A stretch of DNA of 64,000 nucleotides from Latrodectus hesperus (Eukaryota > Arthropoda > Arachnida > Araneae > Theridiidae): positions 72,273,890 through 72,337,889 of the forward strand of contig CM075850.1 in NCBI GenBank assembly GCA_037975125.1, read 5' to 3'. A program made the translations under genes and the position numbers. Positions 39,000-50,300 of the stretch are shown here, in pieces; within the stretch, counting starts at the first letter, position 1; the number at the start of each line of letters is the position of its first letter. Below the pieces are notes generated by a model. The model was not told where the DNA came from, ran no database searches, and was given only the letters and a program-made list of their open reading frames with translations.

Positions 39000-39254
39000 G
39001 CAAAAGTAAAACGCCATGAAACATTGTAGGGGGCGCTGATAAATAGGATTGTTGGAAAATATGGAAACGGAAATAGAGAATCGTCAAAAAATAAAATTTC
39101 ATCACTGAGAGCAGGTGTTAGGTAAGTTGTCGTTTTGCTGTGCAAAATCGCATGAGTTCGAAGAAGGATTATTTCGTTTGTGTTTTGAGTAGACTGTTGT
39201 TCCTGTGAAGCCGTTACCTTCCCAGCTGAATAACCACCGATTATTATTCTTTAG
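39000..39254 (+). promoter_or_regulatory. Candidate alternative promoter and first exon
   Basis: A GC-richer patch ends with two good donor sequences: TTAGGTAAGTTG (GT at 39122) and TTTAGGTGAGTTTTG (GT at 39255). It also contains a CTCF-core-like AGGGGGCGCT at 39028-39037. Nothing long is coded. It could be an alternative non-coding first exon for the gene whose ATG is at 58537, or an insulator-associated open region. Both readings are inference. Confidence 0.3.
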
Positions 39255-41383
39255 GTGAGTTTTGATGATGCAAGTTTAGTTTCTGTAGCTTAAGACTGAA
39301 GGATTTTTCTAAGTTCAAAAACTGATCTATTCAGTACATATTTGTAGTTATGAAATATTTATAAGAAATATATTATTTTAAATGTGTGTGTGTTTGTCTG
39401 GGATTTGGGAGTAATTTGTTTTGGAAAGGAAAACTAATCAATTCTGCACATATTTTTTGATATTTATGTCTATCAAAATTTGTTGGCTTATAAATTATTC
39501 TAAACTAGTTGAATATTAGATGTAGGAAATTAAGGAGTCAGATTTTTTTCGAATGTGTGATTTTATTTTTTGAAGCTTTCATAAAGAATTTGTTTACTAA
39601 GTAAAGAACTTAAATTTTTCTAAGAAGTAAAGATTGCTTTGTAATAAATGTTTTGATAGTTTTATTTTCATGAGCAATAAAGTTCAAGTTTAGAAGTGAA
39701 CTTTTATATTAAATCTATCCTAATTTGTTAAAAAATGATTCATTACGTGTTGGTTTTTATTTTTACAATTATAAATAGGTTTTTACAACGATTGGAATTC
39801 TATTGTTGATATAACTTTTTTAATAAATAACAGATTGAAACACGTGCAAGAAGTTTTGAAAAGTACGAAAACAACTTATTTATGTTTTCAGTTTAGATAT
39901 CGCTGTTTTCCTTTTTTTTAATTTGATTTTGTGTAATTTTACCACATGCGTAAAAACTGCCAGAGAAATTTATCAAGGACGAAATGGGGTGTCGAAAGTT
40001 CTCAACCTTTTTATCGGCCATTGGATACATCGCCTCGGGTTACAAGCTCGAACCTTGATCTTGCGAAAACTCTGATAACAATTGACCGCGGTGCTATATT
40101 TAAACCTAATTTTTTATTTTGATCATCTGGCGCCAAAATAAAATTTTAAGTACTTTTCATTGACCAGATGAAATGCAGTGTCGAAAGATGAAATTGTATT
40201 TACAATGATGATAATAGTAGGATTTTGTGTAATGCATATTTTAAATACTGTTTACAAATACTGTTTTACTCATGAAGTATTAGTGAGATTTGCTTAAGAC
40301 AATTGTTAAATTGACTACAACCCAAAAAGCCTGTTATAATAATATATTGTACTAGGTGGCAAAATGTCCCACGATGTTTAATTGTTTGGATGTAAAAGTT
40401 TTTGAAAACATCTAGTTGTATATAATCACATTTAAAAACAGTGAAAAGTGCAGAATACTTTTATAATAATTTTAGTAATTAATGTGTTTTAGATGTTACA
40501 GAAATATTAAGTACTGAAGCAAATCACAATAAGTTTTTTTAAAATTAAAAATCAGATTTTAAATTTTTATTTTATATAAGAAATATTGAGCTGCAAAAAA
40601 TAAATAGAAATAATGGTGTCATGTACATCTATTAACCACCAACTTTTAAATTTTATGTAATAAATTTTTTTCTGTTTATTAAATTAACCAAATCTTACTG
40701 ATATAGTATATTGATGCACGATACAACTATCTTTAAAAAATCGTGTTTATAAACTAATTATTAACCTATAATTGTTTCTGTGGCTCAAAATGTTTATTAT
40801 CAATATGTGCAGCTAAATTCAACAGAATATTGAAATTTCATAGATTTAAAATCCTTTTAATAAGTAAAATTTGGTTTGCATTAAAAATAAATCGTATAGT
40901 TATTAGGAAAAATATTTGATATTCAATTCTCAAGCTTAAATGTCTAAAATATTATTTTTAGTACTATTATAGTAAATATTTATTTTTGTAACTACTGAAA
41001 GGTAACATTAAACAGCTGGAAAATGTTGACAAATATGCCAATAATCATTTGTTATCATTAAAATTTTATTACGAAATTGTATAAATATAAAAACAAAATT
41101 GTCCTTACCAGGTCCTAAAGGACTTAAAGTCCTTATCTGGAGTACAAATCAAATGTTAATTTAACTATTTTTGTATAAAAAATTATATATTTCGATTAAA
41201 ATATTTTTGCTTCAATAATAGTTTTGACAAAATAAGAAAATGTTAGTAAATTTGAAAATCAATTGAAATTTGCTTGTTTGTGAGCTTCATAGTTAGATCA
41301 TTTATAAATGTTGAATTAAAAATGTATTTAAAATTGCATTTAAATTTTTGAGTTTTGTCACATTAAAAGTTAATGTTAATATC
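39255..41383. other. AT-rich non-coding DNA
   Basis: A palindrome with 8-bp arms AAGGACTT/AAGTCCTT around one base lies near 41118-41134. A GC-richer patch sits at about 39960-40100. No gene is supported. Confidence 0.45.
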
Positions 41384-41490
41384 TGGTTAGATGGCACACG
41401 TTCATCATGGTGGTCCTTTTGCAAATTGACGGTTTTGGGTTCGAGTCCAGAGCTGAAGAGTGAAGTTGTTGGGTATTGCATTTCTGATTG
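41384..41490 (+). repeat. tRNA-like SINE head fragment
   Basis: GGTTAGATGGCACACG (A-box region) is followed by a perfect B-box match GGTTCGAGTCC at 41438-41448. The downstream GGGTATTGCATTT resembles the copy at 34071. The spacing between boxes fits a tRNA head. It does not fold as an intact tRNA gene. Confidence 0.5.
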
Positions 41491-43227
41491 AAAAAAAGTT
41501 TTCTTAGTATTTCCTTAAAGATTTTAAATAATTCATTTCATTGCATTTTAATACAAGTTGTGTTCGTATCATTATGTAATACATCTCACGATAGATTTGT
41601 CTTCTAAATTTGATTTGATGAAGAAATAAAATCGGTTTTTCCTGCAATATCACTAAATTTTTTTGGTTTTATTTTTTTGCGATTTCATAAGCAATTTGTC
41701 ATTATTTTGAAATTCTAATACCTGAATTCAGTTGATAGTTAAATGTCCAATTCAACAGTTTTTGGATTCGATTACTGTTTTATGTATGTATTTTGAATGT
41801 AGTGATTGGAAATTGAATCCACTTAAAACTGTAGATCCCAATCGGGCAAATTAGTGATCGTAGTGTGATTGAACCGATTAAGCAATGAATAGCAATCTCT
41901 CAATAGTGATGGGATACAAGGTCTTGACAGATTAACAAATCTTTACTATAATTTTTAATGCAAAAAAATGATGTACTGGGATAAAAAAACCTTCAAATTG
42001 AAAAATTTAAGCAAAGTCTTTTCACATAAACTGATTAATCATGAGTGGTTTTTGATAGACTGACAAATTGAGCTGCTATCATTTGACAAATTGAGCAGAT
42101 ACATTATGATTTTTTAGTGTTTTCTTTTACCGTACACAAAGTAGAGAAATAGAGCAATAAATAAGACTGCAAAAAAGTAATTTAAAATTTTTGCTTGTTC
42201 ACTTCAAGTAATTTTGAAAACTCTTCTTTATCTGAAGGATGATTCAGCTTAATTACATTGAATACATTTTCGCATGCTACTTAAGTCTTATCGTCGCTAG
42301 TTACTTGGCATTTATTGAGAAATGCACCATTACTAAAGATTTATATTCATTTTAAAACTTTTCATATCGTGTACTTAAAAAACTTGAATGTATTCGTGCT
42401 CATTTGTTATTCTTATTTAATTTCAAATCTTCTGAGTTTGCGGCTTCATTTTGAAATATGGCTTGAGTATATTTTTGCTCAAATATTATTTATAAAGTAT
42501 TGTAATTTAAGGATTTCAATAAAAATTAAAATCCTAATATGGATAAAAACTCCTTAAAAAAACCCGAGCATGATTTCAATTCATGGCAATGTAGGTTCTT
42601 TGTGTCCTGATAATAGAACTGCGTTCTTTGGATCGAAAAGGTCGATTTTAACAGCTTTCAATCAATCAGCTGGTGATTGAATTAAAGAAGGGCACCAAAA
42701 CACTGGGTACTTTGGTTTTCTGGTGAACAGCTTATGTGCTCTGTTCTCATTAAAATAGTAAGCTCTGGTAGAATTAACTTGTGTGTAGTAAATGGATACA
42801 TTGATAAATACACCTAATTTCGTTACATTGAAACAACTATTACGTTTCTGCTTTCTGTAAAACTTAAATTTTCCCAATTTCTCTTAGAGCATGTAAATGC
42901 AATTCGTTATCAAAGAAAAGCCCCGGATGTCAATTGGTGGTGTATTCTAATTTCTTTCCAATGCCATTCATGGTCGTTGAATTATCCAATATCCATTTTT
43001 AACAATCTTGTTTCTGATAAAAGTCTTGATTCTGTTCATCGAAAACTTTCATTTCGAAGTTTCGATCATAGCAATTGTAATCAACTTAACACCTAACGCT
43101 GATTCGAATTCTCTGTAAACGGATTACGAGTGAATGCAATTCAAGCGTTGTAACACTTTTCCCTGGAAGTCTTTTCACTTCAAGAATGGAGAAGTGTGCA
43201 TCTTTTTTCACCTTTTCAAATACCAAG
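41491..43227. other. AT-rich non-coding DNA with a palindromic site
   Basis: Apart from the palindrome at 42657-42681, nothing specific is seen. Frames at 42315 and 42662 have no domain. Confidence 0.45.
42657..42681. promoter_or_regulatory. Palindrome: TTCAATCA - CAGCTG - TGATTGAA
   Basis: Perfect 8-bp arms TTCAATCA and TGATTGAA enclose a 9-nt centre containing the E-box CAGCTG (42667-42672). The arms contain TGATTGA, a PBC/Exd-type homeodomain word. Symmetrical homeodomain sites around a bHLH site suggest a composite element, but only by motif. Confidence 0.4.
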
Positions 43228-43404
43228 CGGGCTGCCAAACGGTTAGCGTTTTTGCTTTCTGTTCAATAGTTTATGGGTTTCCAACCAATCTTGGGCGGAG
43301 ATGTTTGTAGTGGTTTGGAATCCACTTTAAATCGTATGCCTTGGTCTAATTAGCTCTCGTGCGCAAAAAAAAAAAAGACCGTTGAGCAACAAATGAACCA
43401 AACC
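43228..43404 (+). repeat. SINE family I copy
   Basis: It matches the young copy at 63812-63986 throughout: GGCTGCCAAACGGTTAGCG (A-box region), a decayed B box at GGGTTTCCAACC, then GATGTTTGTAGTGGTTTGGA, ATCCACTTTAAATCGTA, GGTCTAATTAGCTCTCGTG, an A-run, and GACCGTTGAGCAACAAATGA ending ACCAAACC. It is full length and moderately diverged. tRNA-derived, RNA polymerase III type. Confidence 0.82.
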
Positions 43405-44339
43405 TAATCATTTACCAAATATTTTGACGCAGCTCCAAACCGAGAGTAATACACTAAAAGCAGTGTGGCCATCCCTTTAAATAATAATAGTTGTCTTTAA
43501 AGCACGTAATTTGTTTATCCATTGCACGTGCATGTGTTGACGATTTTTCTAATACTCTGTCGATGAAAAATGCTTTGGAATTCAAAATGAAAGAAGTCCC
43601 AACTTCATTATTAAACGACTTCACAACTAAGGAGAATGTTCAAGCATTCATTCTAACTGGTGGTAGCTGATCTGTGCGGGAAACCATATCTCGGTACAAA
43701 ATAGTATTTTAAACTAAGTAAATAGGTAGTAAACATCTTTAAAAAAAATAGTATAAATATACCGTTACTTTTCCAAATCTAATTTTTCTTCCAAAAATTA
43801 GGTTCTATTAAAATTGGGTAAGTATTGGAAGCTAAAGCTTATAGTAAATAACATGTGTATTTTTTCTGGATTAAAATTACTGATTTTACTGATTACTAAT
43901 TTTTTCTGGATTAAAATCATTCTCAGTAATTTCTTATCATCGAAGAAACTAAGGCAGGTGATCAGTGCAAATGAATGAAATTTCGATAGTTTTAAAAATT
44001 GGATGCAATCTTAAATGGATTGAAATACAAGTTTAAGCTTAATTTCAAATTATAGATGAGTTAATATTAAATAAATGAAGGATTCTAATTTGTAGTACTA
44101 CCGATATTATGAGCTCATTTTGCTTTCTCAATACTTTTGACATAATCCAGTCATGACGTGAGAAAAAAAAAGCACGAAGTACATAAAAGTAGTATAAAGT
44201 AAGTAAGCGTTGACATGAATAAATATTACTCATAATATTATTATTAATTTGACTTTTTATTGGATTCAATTTTTTTTAAACTTAGTCACCAAGCGATGAT
44301 GCAAATATCGCCAAAAATCGAATCGTTTTTATTTGGCAA
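43405..44339. other. AT-rich non-coding DNA
   Basis: A word TTTTTTCTGGATTAAAAT is repeated with a period of about 43 bp near 43860-43920. Nothing else specific. Confidence 0.45.
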
Positions 44340-44690
44340 TTATTTTTTTCTCTGCCGTCTCCTTTTCCGCATGAAAGCTTCGTGGAAAACCCGATCGTCA
44401 ATTCTGCTTCTCGGATGAAGCAATTTGCATCCACTTGGCTTTCATCTTAGGTGGCTCGCGTCGAGGATCACAATAAACGTCGCCCGGCTTTTATTGTGTC
44501 TTAAATTCAGGAACAAAAATTCGGAGAATTTCTGGCGTTTGTTTTCAGGCGGGGAGAGTAAAATGATGGATTTGTTTCCTTCGCGCAATTTTTGTTACGA
44601 TAATCTGTGGAAGAGGCATTTATTGCATAAATTTTTTACCTCCTTTGGGAGTTCCTCCATCAGAACTTGTTAGTTTTCTCCGAAAATGTG
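44340..44690. promoter_or_regulatory. GC-richer island with inverted TTTATTG sites
   Basis: CACAATAAA (44469-44477) and TTTATTGTG (44490-44498) form perfect 9-bp arms around a 12-nt CG-rich loop. Each arm contains TTTATTG, an Abd-B/Caudal-type homeodomain site. An octamer word ATTTGCAT lies near 44422. The 82-codon frame across the island has no recognised domain. An enhancer is inferred. Confidence 0.4.
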
Positions 44691-45238
44691 AGCTTTATCG
44701 AATTTCTTTATAAAAAAGTTTGAAAACTTAAGCTGGTGAATAAAAGTTGATTAATAGGATTTTGAGTAAAAAACTTTGAAGACTTTTTATTATTAATTGA
44801 TTAAAAGTTAAGTTAATGAATTTTCACCTAAATTATTTGAACTAACTTCAGTACTGATTAAATCATTAGTTTTTATGCAAAGTGCTTGAATTCGATTTTT
44901 TATGATCGATATTTTGTTTTTCCTTATTTTATTATCTTAATCTCCATTAAGTTAAGTAATGTAAAGCCTGCATTTTGTTTTTGGTTTGTGCAGTGTAAAT
45001 TTTGCTTTTTATTCCTTATAAAGGATTAATAATAAGCTTGAATATCCTTAATCTGTATAATCTAAATGATTCATGAAAAATGTAGTATTACAATCCTGTT
45101 TTTTAAAGTTGACATAAAATGACTGTGTATCTTTGGCTTTCATTGGCCCTGTTGAAATAACAGTTGATGCCAGTGAGTGTTTCGTGTTCAAATTTGCCAT
45201 TAAATGCAAATGTACTCATTAAAATGCGCGTATTAATC
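44691..45238. other. AT-rich non-coding DNA
   Basis: Nothing specific seen. Confidence 0.45.
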
Positions 45239-45319
45239 ATTCTATGAAATTCTGGCGCAGCATATCCATATTTGGACCTTGCACCAAAACCTACACAACC
45301 AACGATTCTATGAAATTCT
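45239..45319 (+). repeat. Truncated SINE tail with 15-bp target-site duplication
   Basis: A perfect direct repeat ATTCTATGAAATTCT (45239-45253 and 45305-45319) brackets a 51-bp insert (45254-45304) beginning GGCGCAGCAT and ending in an AAAACCTACACAACCAACG tail. The insert is homologous to 4601-4649 (minus strand) and partly to 48246-48290. Perfect duplication plus family membership shows a retroposed, 5'-truncated SINE tail. Confidence 0.75.
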
Positions 45320-45397
45320 TTTTAGACGGACAAAAAATTGTTAATTAAATGCTAATTGTCTAAAAGAAATGATGAATAACTTTTTATTTTGAGTTTT

Positions 45398-45748
45398 AAT
45401 TATAAACAATCTCACATTCTTCTTGAATGCCCATCTGTTTCAGAAGTAAGGAACGAGCTTTGCAAAGACTTAAATAACAGGTGGCCCCCAATTATGGTGG
45501 ACCTAGTTAAGAAAGAGAATTTTGAATTTTTTGTAAAATTTATCCATGCTGTTATCTAATTCATTTTTCATTTTTATATTTCTTTTTTTCTCTCTGCCTA
45601 CTTTTATTATTATTTTTTTCATCTCATGATTTATTTGGATTTGTTATGTAGTACATTTATTGTACCTTCGGGCCCTGTGTGGTATTCCTTGGTGCACAGG
45701 GAGATATTTTTGTTTTCCCAAATAAATAAAAAAAAAATTATAAACAAT
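45398..45748 (+). mobile_element. 5'-truncated non-LTR retrotransposon with perfect TSD
   Basis: A 13-bp direct repeat AATTATAAACAAT at 45398-45410 and 45736-45748 flanks a 325-bp insert (45411-45735). The insert has the end of a reverse-transcriptase ORF, a short 3' UTR, a stem-loop with 7-bp arms CCCTGTG/CACAGGG (45673-45679 and 45695-45701), and an AAATAAATAAA A-rich tail. This is the signature of target-primed reverse transcription with 5' truncation. The perfect duplication indicates a fairly recent insertion. The clade is not certain; a CR1/Jockey-type LINE is likely. Confidence 0.88.
45410..45559 (+). pseudogene. C-terminal end of LINE ORF2 (reverse transcriptase)
   Basis: From the truncation point an uninterrupted frame reads SHILLECPSVSEVRNELCKD and continues to a TAA at 45557-45559, about 49 codons. 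The H-x-L-L-x-C-P word is typical of the Cys/His-containing C terminus of non-LTR retrotransposon ORF2. Endonuclease and polymerase domains are absent because of the 5' truncation, so the fragment is dead. The intact frame agrees with a young insertion. Confidence 0.75.
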
Positions 45749-46084
45749 TTGACAAATTAGTGCTGTACTTATAATTTTTTAAGGAAATTTTCTCTTTAAT
45801 ACTATAATTGAATAAAAACTAAGTATATGATGCAGCGAGGCTTTATAAATGTATAAATTAAAAAAAGTAAGAATTGACTTTATTTAGGTCAACGAAAACT
45901 ATTTTTCACCTGTGTAAAACTAAAAAAAAATTAATGAATTAATATTTCAAAAAACTATTAAAATCAAATTTCATCCACTACAAGTTTAAAAAAATGTATT
46001 TGAACTTAAACGGATTGATAAAGTATTTTATTTACAATCGAAAATTTTAACAGCGATAATATATATACATAAAATCACACTGTT

Positions 46085-46089
<5 letters not shown>
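45749..46089. other. AT-rich non-coding DNA
   Basis: Nothing specific seen. Confidence 0.45.

Positions 46090-46155
<66 letters not shown>
46090..46155. repeat. (TA)n microsatellite
   Basis: Uninterrupted TA alternation over about 66 bp. Confidence 0.97.
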
Positions 46156-46162
<7 letters not shown>

Positions 46163-46387
46163 AGAATATGAACTAATAGTAAGAAAATAAAATTAATATT
46201 ACCAAAGAAACATAAGTATTGAAAAATATACTCGCGGATAATTAGGTATACTTGATTCGAATACTATACTGTGAAAAATAATAATAATCGACGGAAGAAA
46301 TTTCTGTCACATGCAACACTAAGTTTTAAGTAGGATTTTTAAATTGATTAGTTTTTGAAAGTAAAGAAATAAGATAAATAAAATATT

Positions 46388-46500
46388 AATTAGCCGTGCT
46401 GACAGATGAATGGTTTATGCAGTCTTTACGTTTAAGAGCTCATGCGTTCAACTCCCATGTCAGTATTGCATGCTTGATAATGAATTGTTCATTATGTACG
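46388..46500 (+). repeat. Degenerate tRNA-like SINE copy
   Basis: GCTGACAGATGAATGG (A-box region) and GCGTTCAACTCCC (B-box remnant) are spaced as in the family I head, followed by TGTCAGTATTGCATGC, similar to the word after other B boxes here. Old, with approximate ends. Confidence 0.45.
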
Positions 46501-48245
46501 CCAGATCATCACTCACTCACTGAGGACCATTTTATGGTTTAGCTTTTATGATGGAATACTTATCCGACATTTTTCACTTAAACAGATTTTTCTAAGCTGG
46601 CATAAGCATGGGTGGGGTTTCAGTTCATAGGAAATCCATTAAGGCATTTGTAACTCTACATTCGTAATCACAAGGTAGTTAATAAATTGAATTATCCTCA
46701 CAAGATTCCGTGACAGATATTTTCGATTTTTCTATTCGTGTGCTTGTGCCCTTCACGCATGCAAAAAGTGAACGTAAATATGACCACATCATTCAAAATT
46801 GTGCCAGCGAAAAATAATCACATGAAACACGCAACGGTTATTGTTTTTATATAAAATCGTACAGACGTTTAGAGGAATTGCCATTTCATGAAATTTCTGT
46901 GCATGCAATATACAATTGACATATTTTTCCGTAATCCATATCAACAAAAAAACTTCCAGTGTTTTATCGTAATAATGATTTAGCTTTATTTCACTGTCTT
47001 GTGATGGTTAGTAAAAACGATATTTAAAACGCCATAAATTTGGATTTAAAAGAATTATGGGATGTTTCTGTCATGAGAGAGAGAATAATATCTGCAAGAC
47101 ACGGATTTTGTTTAATTTTTTTATGCGCGTTCTTTATTTTGTAATACATTTCAAAACAATTGTAAAGGAAAGCACTTTAGTAACGTTGAAATTATCAATA
47201 TGGTTTATTTTTATTATAAAACACTAATAAAAAATATTTAATTTAAATGCACTTTAAATTTATATGGAAAACACGTAATAGTTTTACTCTAAACGGGGAT
47301 AACAAATTATCATGCGATTTATGTATGTAAGTAGTGAATTGATTATTTTTTTTTTGCTTTTTAACTTGCTAACAATGGTTCGCATTGCACGAAACTTGCT
47401 TTTCATAATTCCAGTGACACTAAAAAATCGTGTATTTTAAACAAAAAAAAAAAATTTTTTTTTAGAATATTGACCGCAAAATAGAAAATTCTCTAGAAGA
47501 CATTTTTCCAGACTGCTGATGAAAAATTGTTCCAACTAACACATTTTGCATATATTTCTTCTGGGTCACTGATTTATAATAATTCTTTTTGTTGTGTTTT
47601 TCCTTTCTCAGATCTTATTTTATATTCAGTACAAAAGTCAGTATTTTAATGTTGAATTTTTGATTTCTATTTTTTAATTTTTGGCATCGGTCAATTCAAT
47701 TCAGTTTACTTTTTTATTTTGATCTATTTAATAAAATTACAAATGTTTTAAGGATGTGGGGGGGGACATTTGTTCCTAGTTTTCATCTAGAAAACAAATT
47801 TCACAATCTTCAACATTTCAGAGTAAGAAACAATTAAAATCTTCAGAGGTGAAAAATATTTTTGGATGTGAAAACTCATTGTTTCGCAATTCTTGCATAA
47901 CTATTTCGAACATTCTAAGCCTAATTTGGCTACAACTTGCACTTCTGTTTGCATCTATGAGTTTTCTATACATTCTCTACTTTTCGGAAGTTATAGATGT
48001 TGCCAGGGCTTTCTTGGATACTTTTGGATAAATTTGATTCCATTGCACTACTACTACACTGTCCAAAACAAGTTTTTTTTATTCAAATTATTCTAAATTA
48101 CAAAATAACTTTAAATTTTCACAATGTTAGAATTCACATTATTAATCTTAATTCTGTTTTTCAGAAATATGATGGTTCTTTACTGTATTATTTAAATGTA
48201 TAGAATGAAATTTGTCAACTTATACAATCTGGCTCAGTTTGTTCG
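46501..48245. other. AT-rich non-coding DNA
   Basis: Overlapping frames of 60-68 codons at 47849-48203 in three phases show no domain and cancel each other as evidence. A short G-run sits at 47757-47765. Nothing else specific. Confidence 0.45.
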
Positions 48246-48290
48246 AAATCGGATCTTGCGCCATTAAACTCCACAAATTAGTCAACAACT
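48246..48290 (+). repeat. SINE tail fragment
   Basis: AAATCGGATCTTGCGCCATT followed by AAACTCCACAAATTAGTCAAC aligns to the tails at 45254-45304 and 4601-4649, sharing GGA-CTTGCGCCA and the AAAC-CACAA tail. Short, so support is moderate. Confidence 0.45.
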
Positions 48291-48399
48291 TAGGCTTCTT
48301 TAAAAATTTAAATACTCATGTTTTTTTTATTCACCATTTGTTAATAACGTAACTTTAATTATAAATGTAAAAATATTTTATATTACTTTTTTTCCATAT

Positions 48400-48925
48400 G
48401 TTTGTACAAATTGAATCGAACATGATATCAGTTTTTATTTTCCATGCAAACGATTGTTGCGCCGCCATTTTTATCCTACTGCGTTTATCCAGTGTCAATT
48501 TTGACAACTTCTGTCTTGTGAGTGGAAAAAGCGTTTTCTGTTTTATAGTTTTATGAGCGCCCATTAAGAGTCATTGATCTGCAGCTGCGGTGATCGCAAA
48601 TAAAAATCGATGGCCATGTATTGGCTTCTGCTGCAGCAATTCAAGGAACGTGCACGAGGAAAGGAAAAAACAACCAAAAGCCACTCCTGTCTAGCCTTAC
48701 GGATTTCTGTGAACGCTCACCCCATGTGCGTGTCTAGGGCGGAAACAACTCGGAAGCCCTTACAACAGCTGTTTCAATCGCGGAAACTATGGTTTATACT
48801 AGATTTTCATTCCCCCTCCTCTAAATTTTCATTTTGAAGCGAAGTGGTAAACATTACGAATTGTTTGCATTTTGATTGTCATTTGGAGAGAAGTATTGTG
48901 TTGAAATAACATTCTCAAGTAGTGT
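48400..48925 (+). promoter_or_regulatory. GC-richer island with donor: candidate alternative first exon
   Basis: It contains TTGCGCCGCCATTTTTATCC (YY1/PHO-type GCCGCCATTTT) and a GC-rich stretch at 48600-48830 with a 75-codon frame of no recognised family. It ends near a good donor GTAAGTGTT beginning at about 48925. As with the islands at 5.5-6.07 and 39.0-39.25 kb, it could be a promoter plus non-coding leader exon spliced to 58508, or an enhancer. Confidence 0.3.
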
Positions 48926-50177
48926 AAGTGTTGTATTTATTGTACTATTTGTCCTGTAGAAAATAGTACAATATTTTGTTTTGAACTGTATCCAGTTTCG
49001 TTAGCAAATGTTTGTTAAATTTTATTATTCTTATTATTAGGTGAGGTAAAGTTGAAATTCAGGAATTCATTATACCACAACCTTCTTTTATTTCCAAATA
49101 GAAGGTTTGATTCGTGATATAGTATTTAATTGTTGCTGAGTTAAGTTGGGCAAATGTATTTGCTGTATACATCAACTAGATGATAATGATAATTTTTATT
49201 TTGTCGAGGGAAGTGCACGTATTTTGATGTCAAACTGATCGCAAACTTTCATATTTTTATTTTGTTGAGAAAAATTTATTTATAAATTTTCAGTTTCAAT
49301 ATTCAAAAGAAATTAAATACTAATTAAGATTTAAAAAAGATTAATTAACATTCAAATGGTAAAAGAATATTTGAATGACGAAGTCTTGTGTTAGTTTGTG
49401 ACACGGCGAAAATACTATTTCATTGTAAAAAAGATGATTTATTTTATTGAATAAATGAAAAAGATTGATCAAAAATGGAAACTCATAAAAAAATTAAATT
49501 TTTGTTTATTTCTCTTTCAAACGAAAAATATTCTGAAACCCCCAAATTGATTTTTCGTACTAATTTTGTTTTCGAAAATGATATAATATCACCTGGTATA
49601 TAAACAGTTTATCAAAATTAATAATTTTTGTCCAATCATTAAAGCATTGCTTAACGTAATTTTTATATCATGTACCCCTCAATAAATATTTTTTTCAATA
49701 TCTTAGACTAAAAGTCAACATTTTTAAAATGCAATAGCAGCTTTTTATTTTTTATTAAATTTTATTATTCTCTTGTCTGTAGGCAATCTAAGAATCAAAT
49801 TACCTTTTATTTCTTATGTCGTTCTATTTTAATGCGGTTTTGTTTTCCTTTAACATTCTTCAATAGTCGCTAAATTTAAATTTACTTTTAAACATAAGAA
49901 TTTTAAAATTGTTCAAAATTTAATACGTTCTGAACAGAAATTAGTATAAATGGAAAACAATAAATTTACTACAGTTTTTGATGATTATTTTAAAAAAAGA
50001 CCACACTTTAAAAAAATTCTATTTTTCAATTTCTTTTCAATGCAAATCGATCTTATGAATATTGCGCATTAACAATTATTTAAGCTTCAAATTTTTTAAA
50101 ACCAAACCGTAATTCAATTGTTTGCTCTTTAAATTGCAGTTCAAAGTTTCGACTTCCTCTTTGAGCTGGATTACTTA
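48926..50177. other. AT-rich non-coding DNA
   Basis: Nothing specific seen. Confidence 0.45.
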
Positions 50178-50300
50178 GAAGCTGGATGGTTAGTGCTCTT
50201 TGTCTTTAGTTCAAACGTTCATGGGTTCACTTCTTACTTCGAGGATGAGTACATTAATATTAGCTCGGAATACACTTCAAATTCCGGAGTCTAATCAAAT
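50178..50300 (+). repeat. SINE family I, degenerate copy
   Basis: GAAGCTGGATGGTTAGTGCTC (A-box region), TTTAGTTCAAACGTTCATGG and a decayed B box GGGTTCACTTC match the family I head, followed by GCTCGGAATACACTTCAAATTC, the counterpart of the GGTTCGGAATCCACTTTAA body word. No clear tail. Confidence 0.6.

Noticed and set aside
47849..48203. Small membrane protein
   Set aside because: Three overlapping phases are open at once and hydrophobicity follows from T-rich codons.
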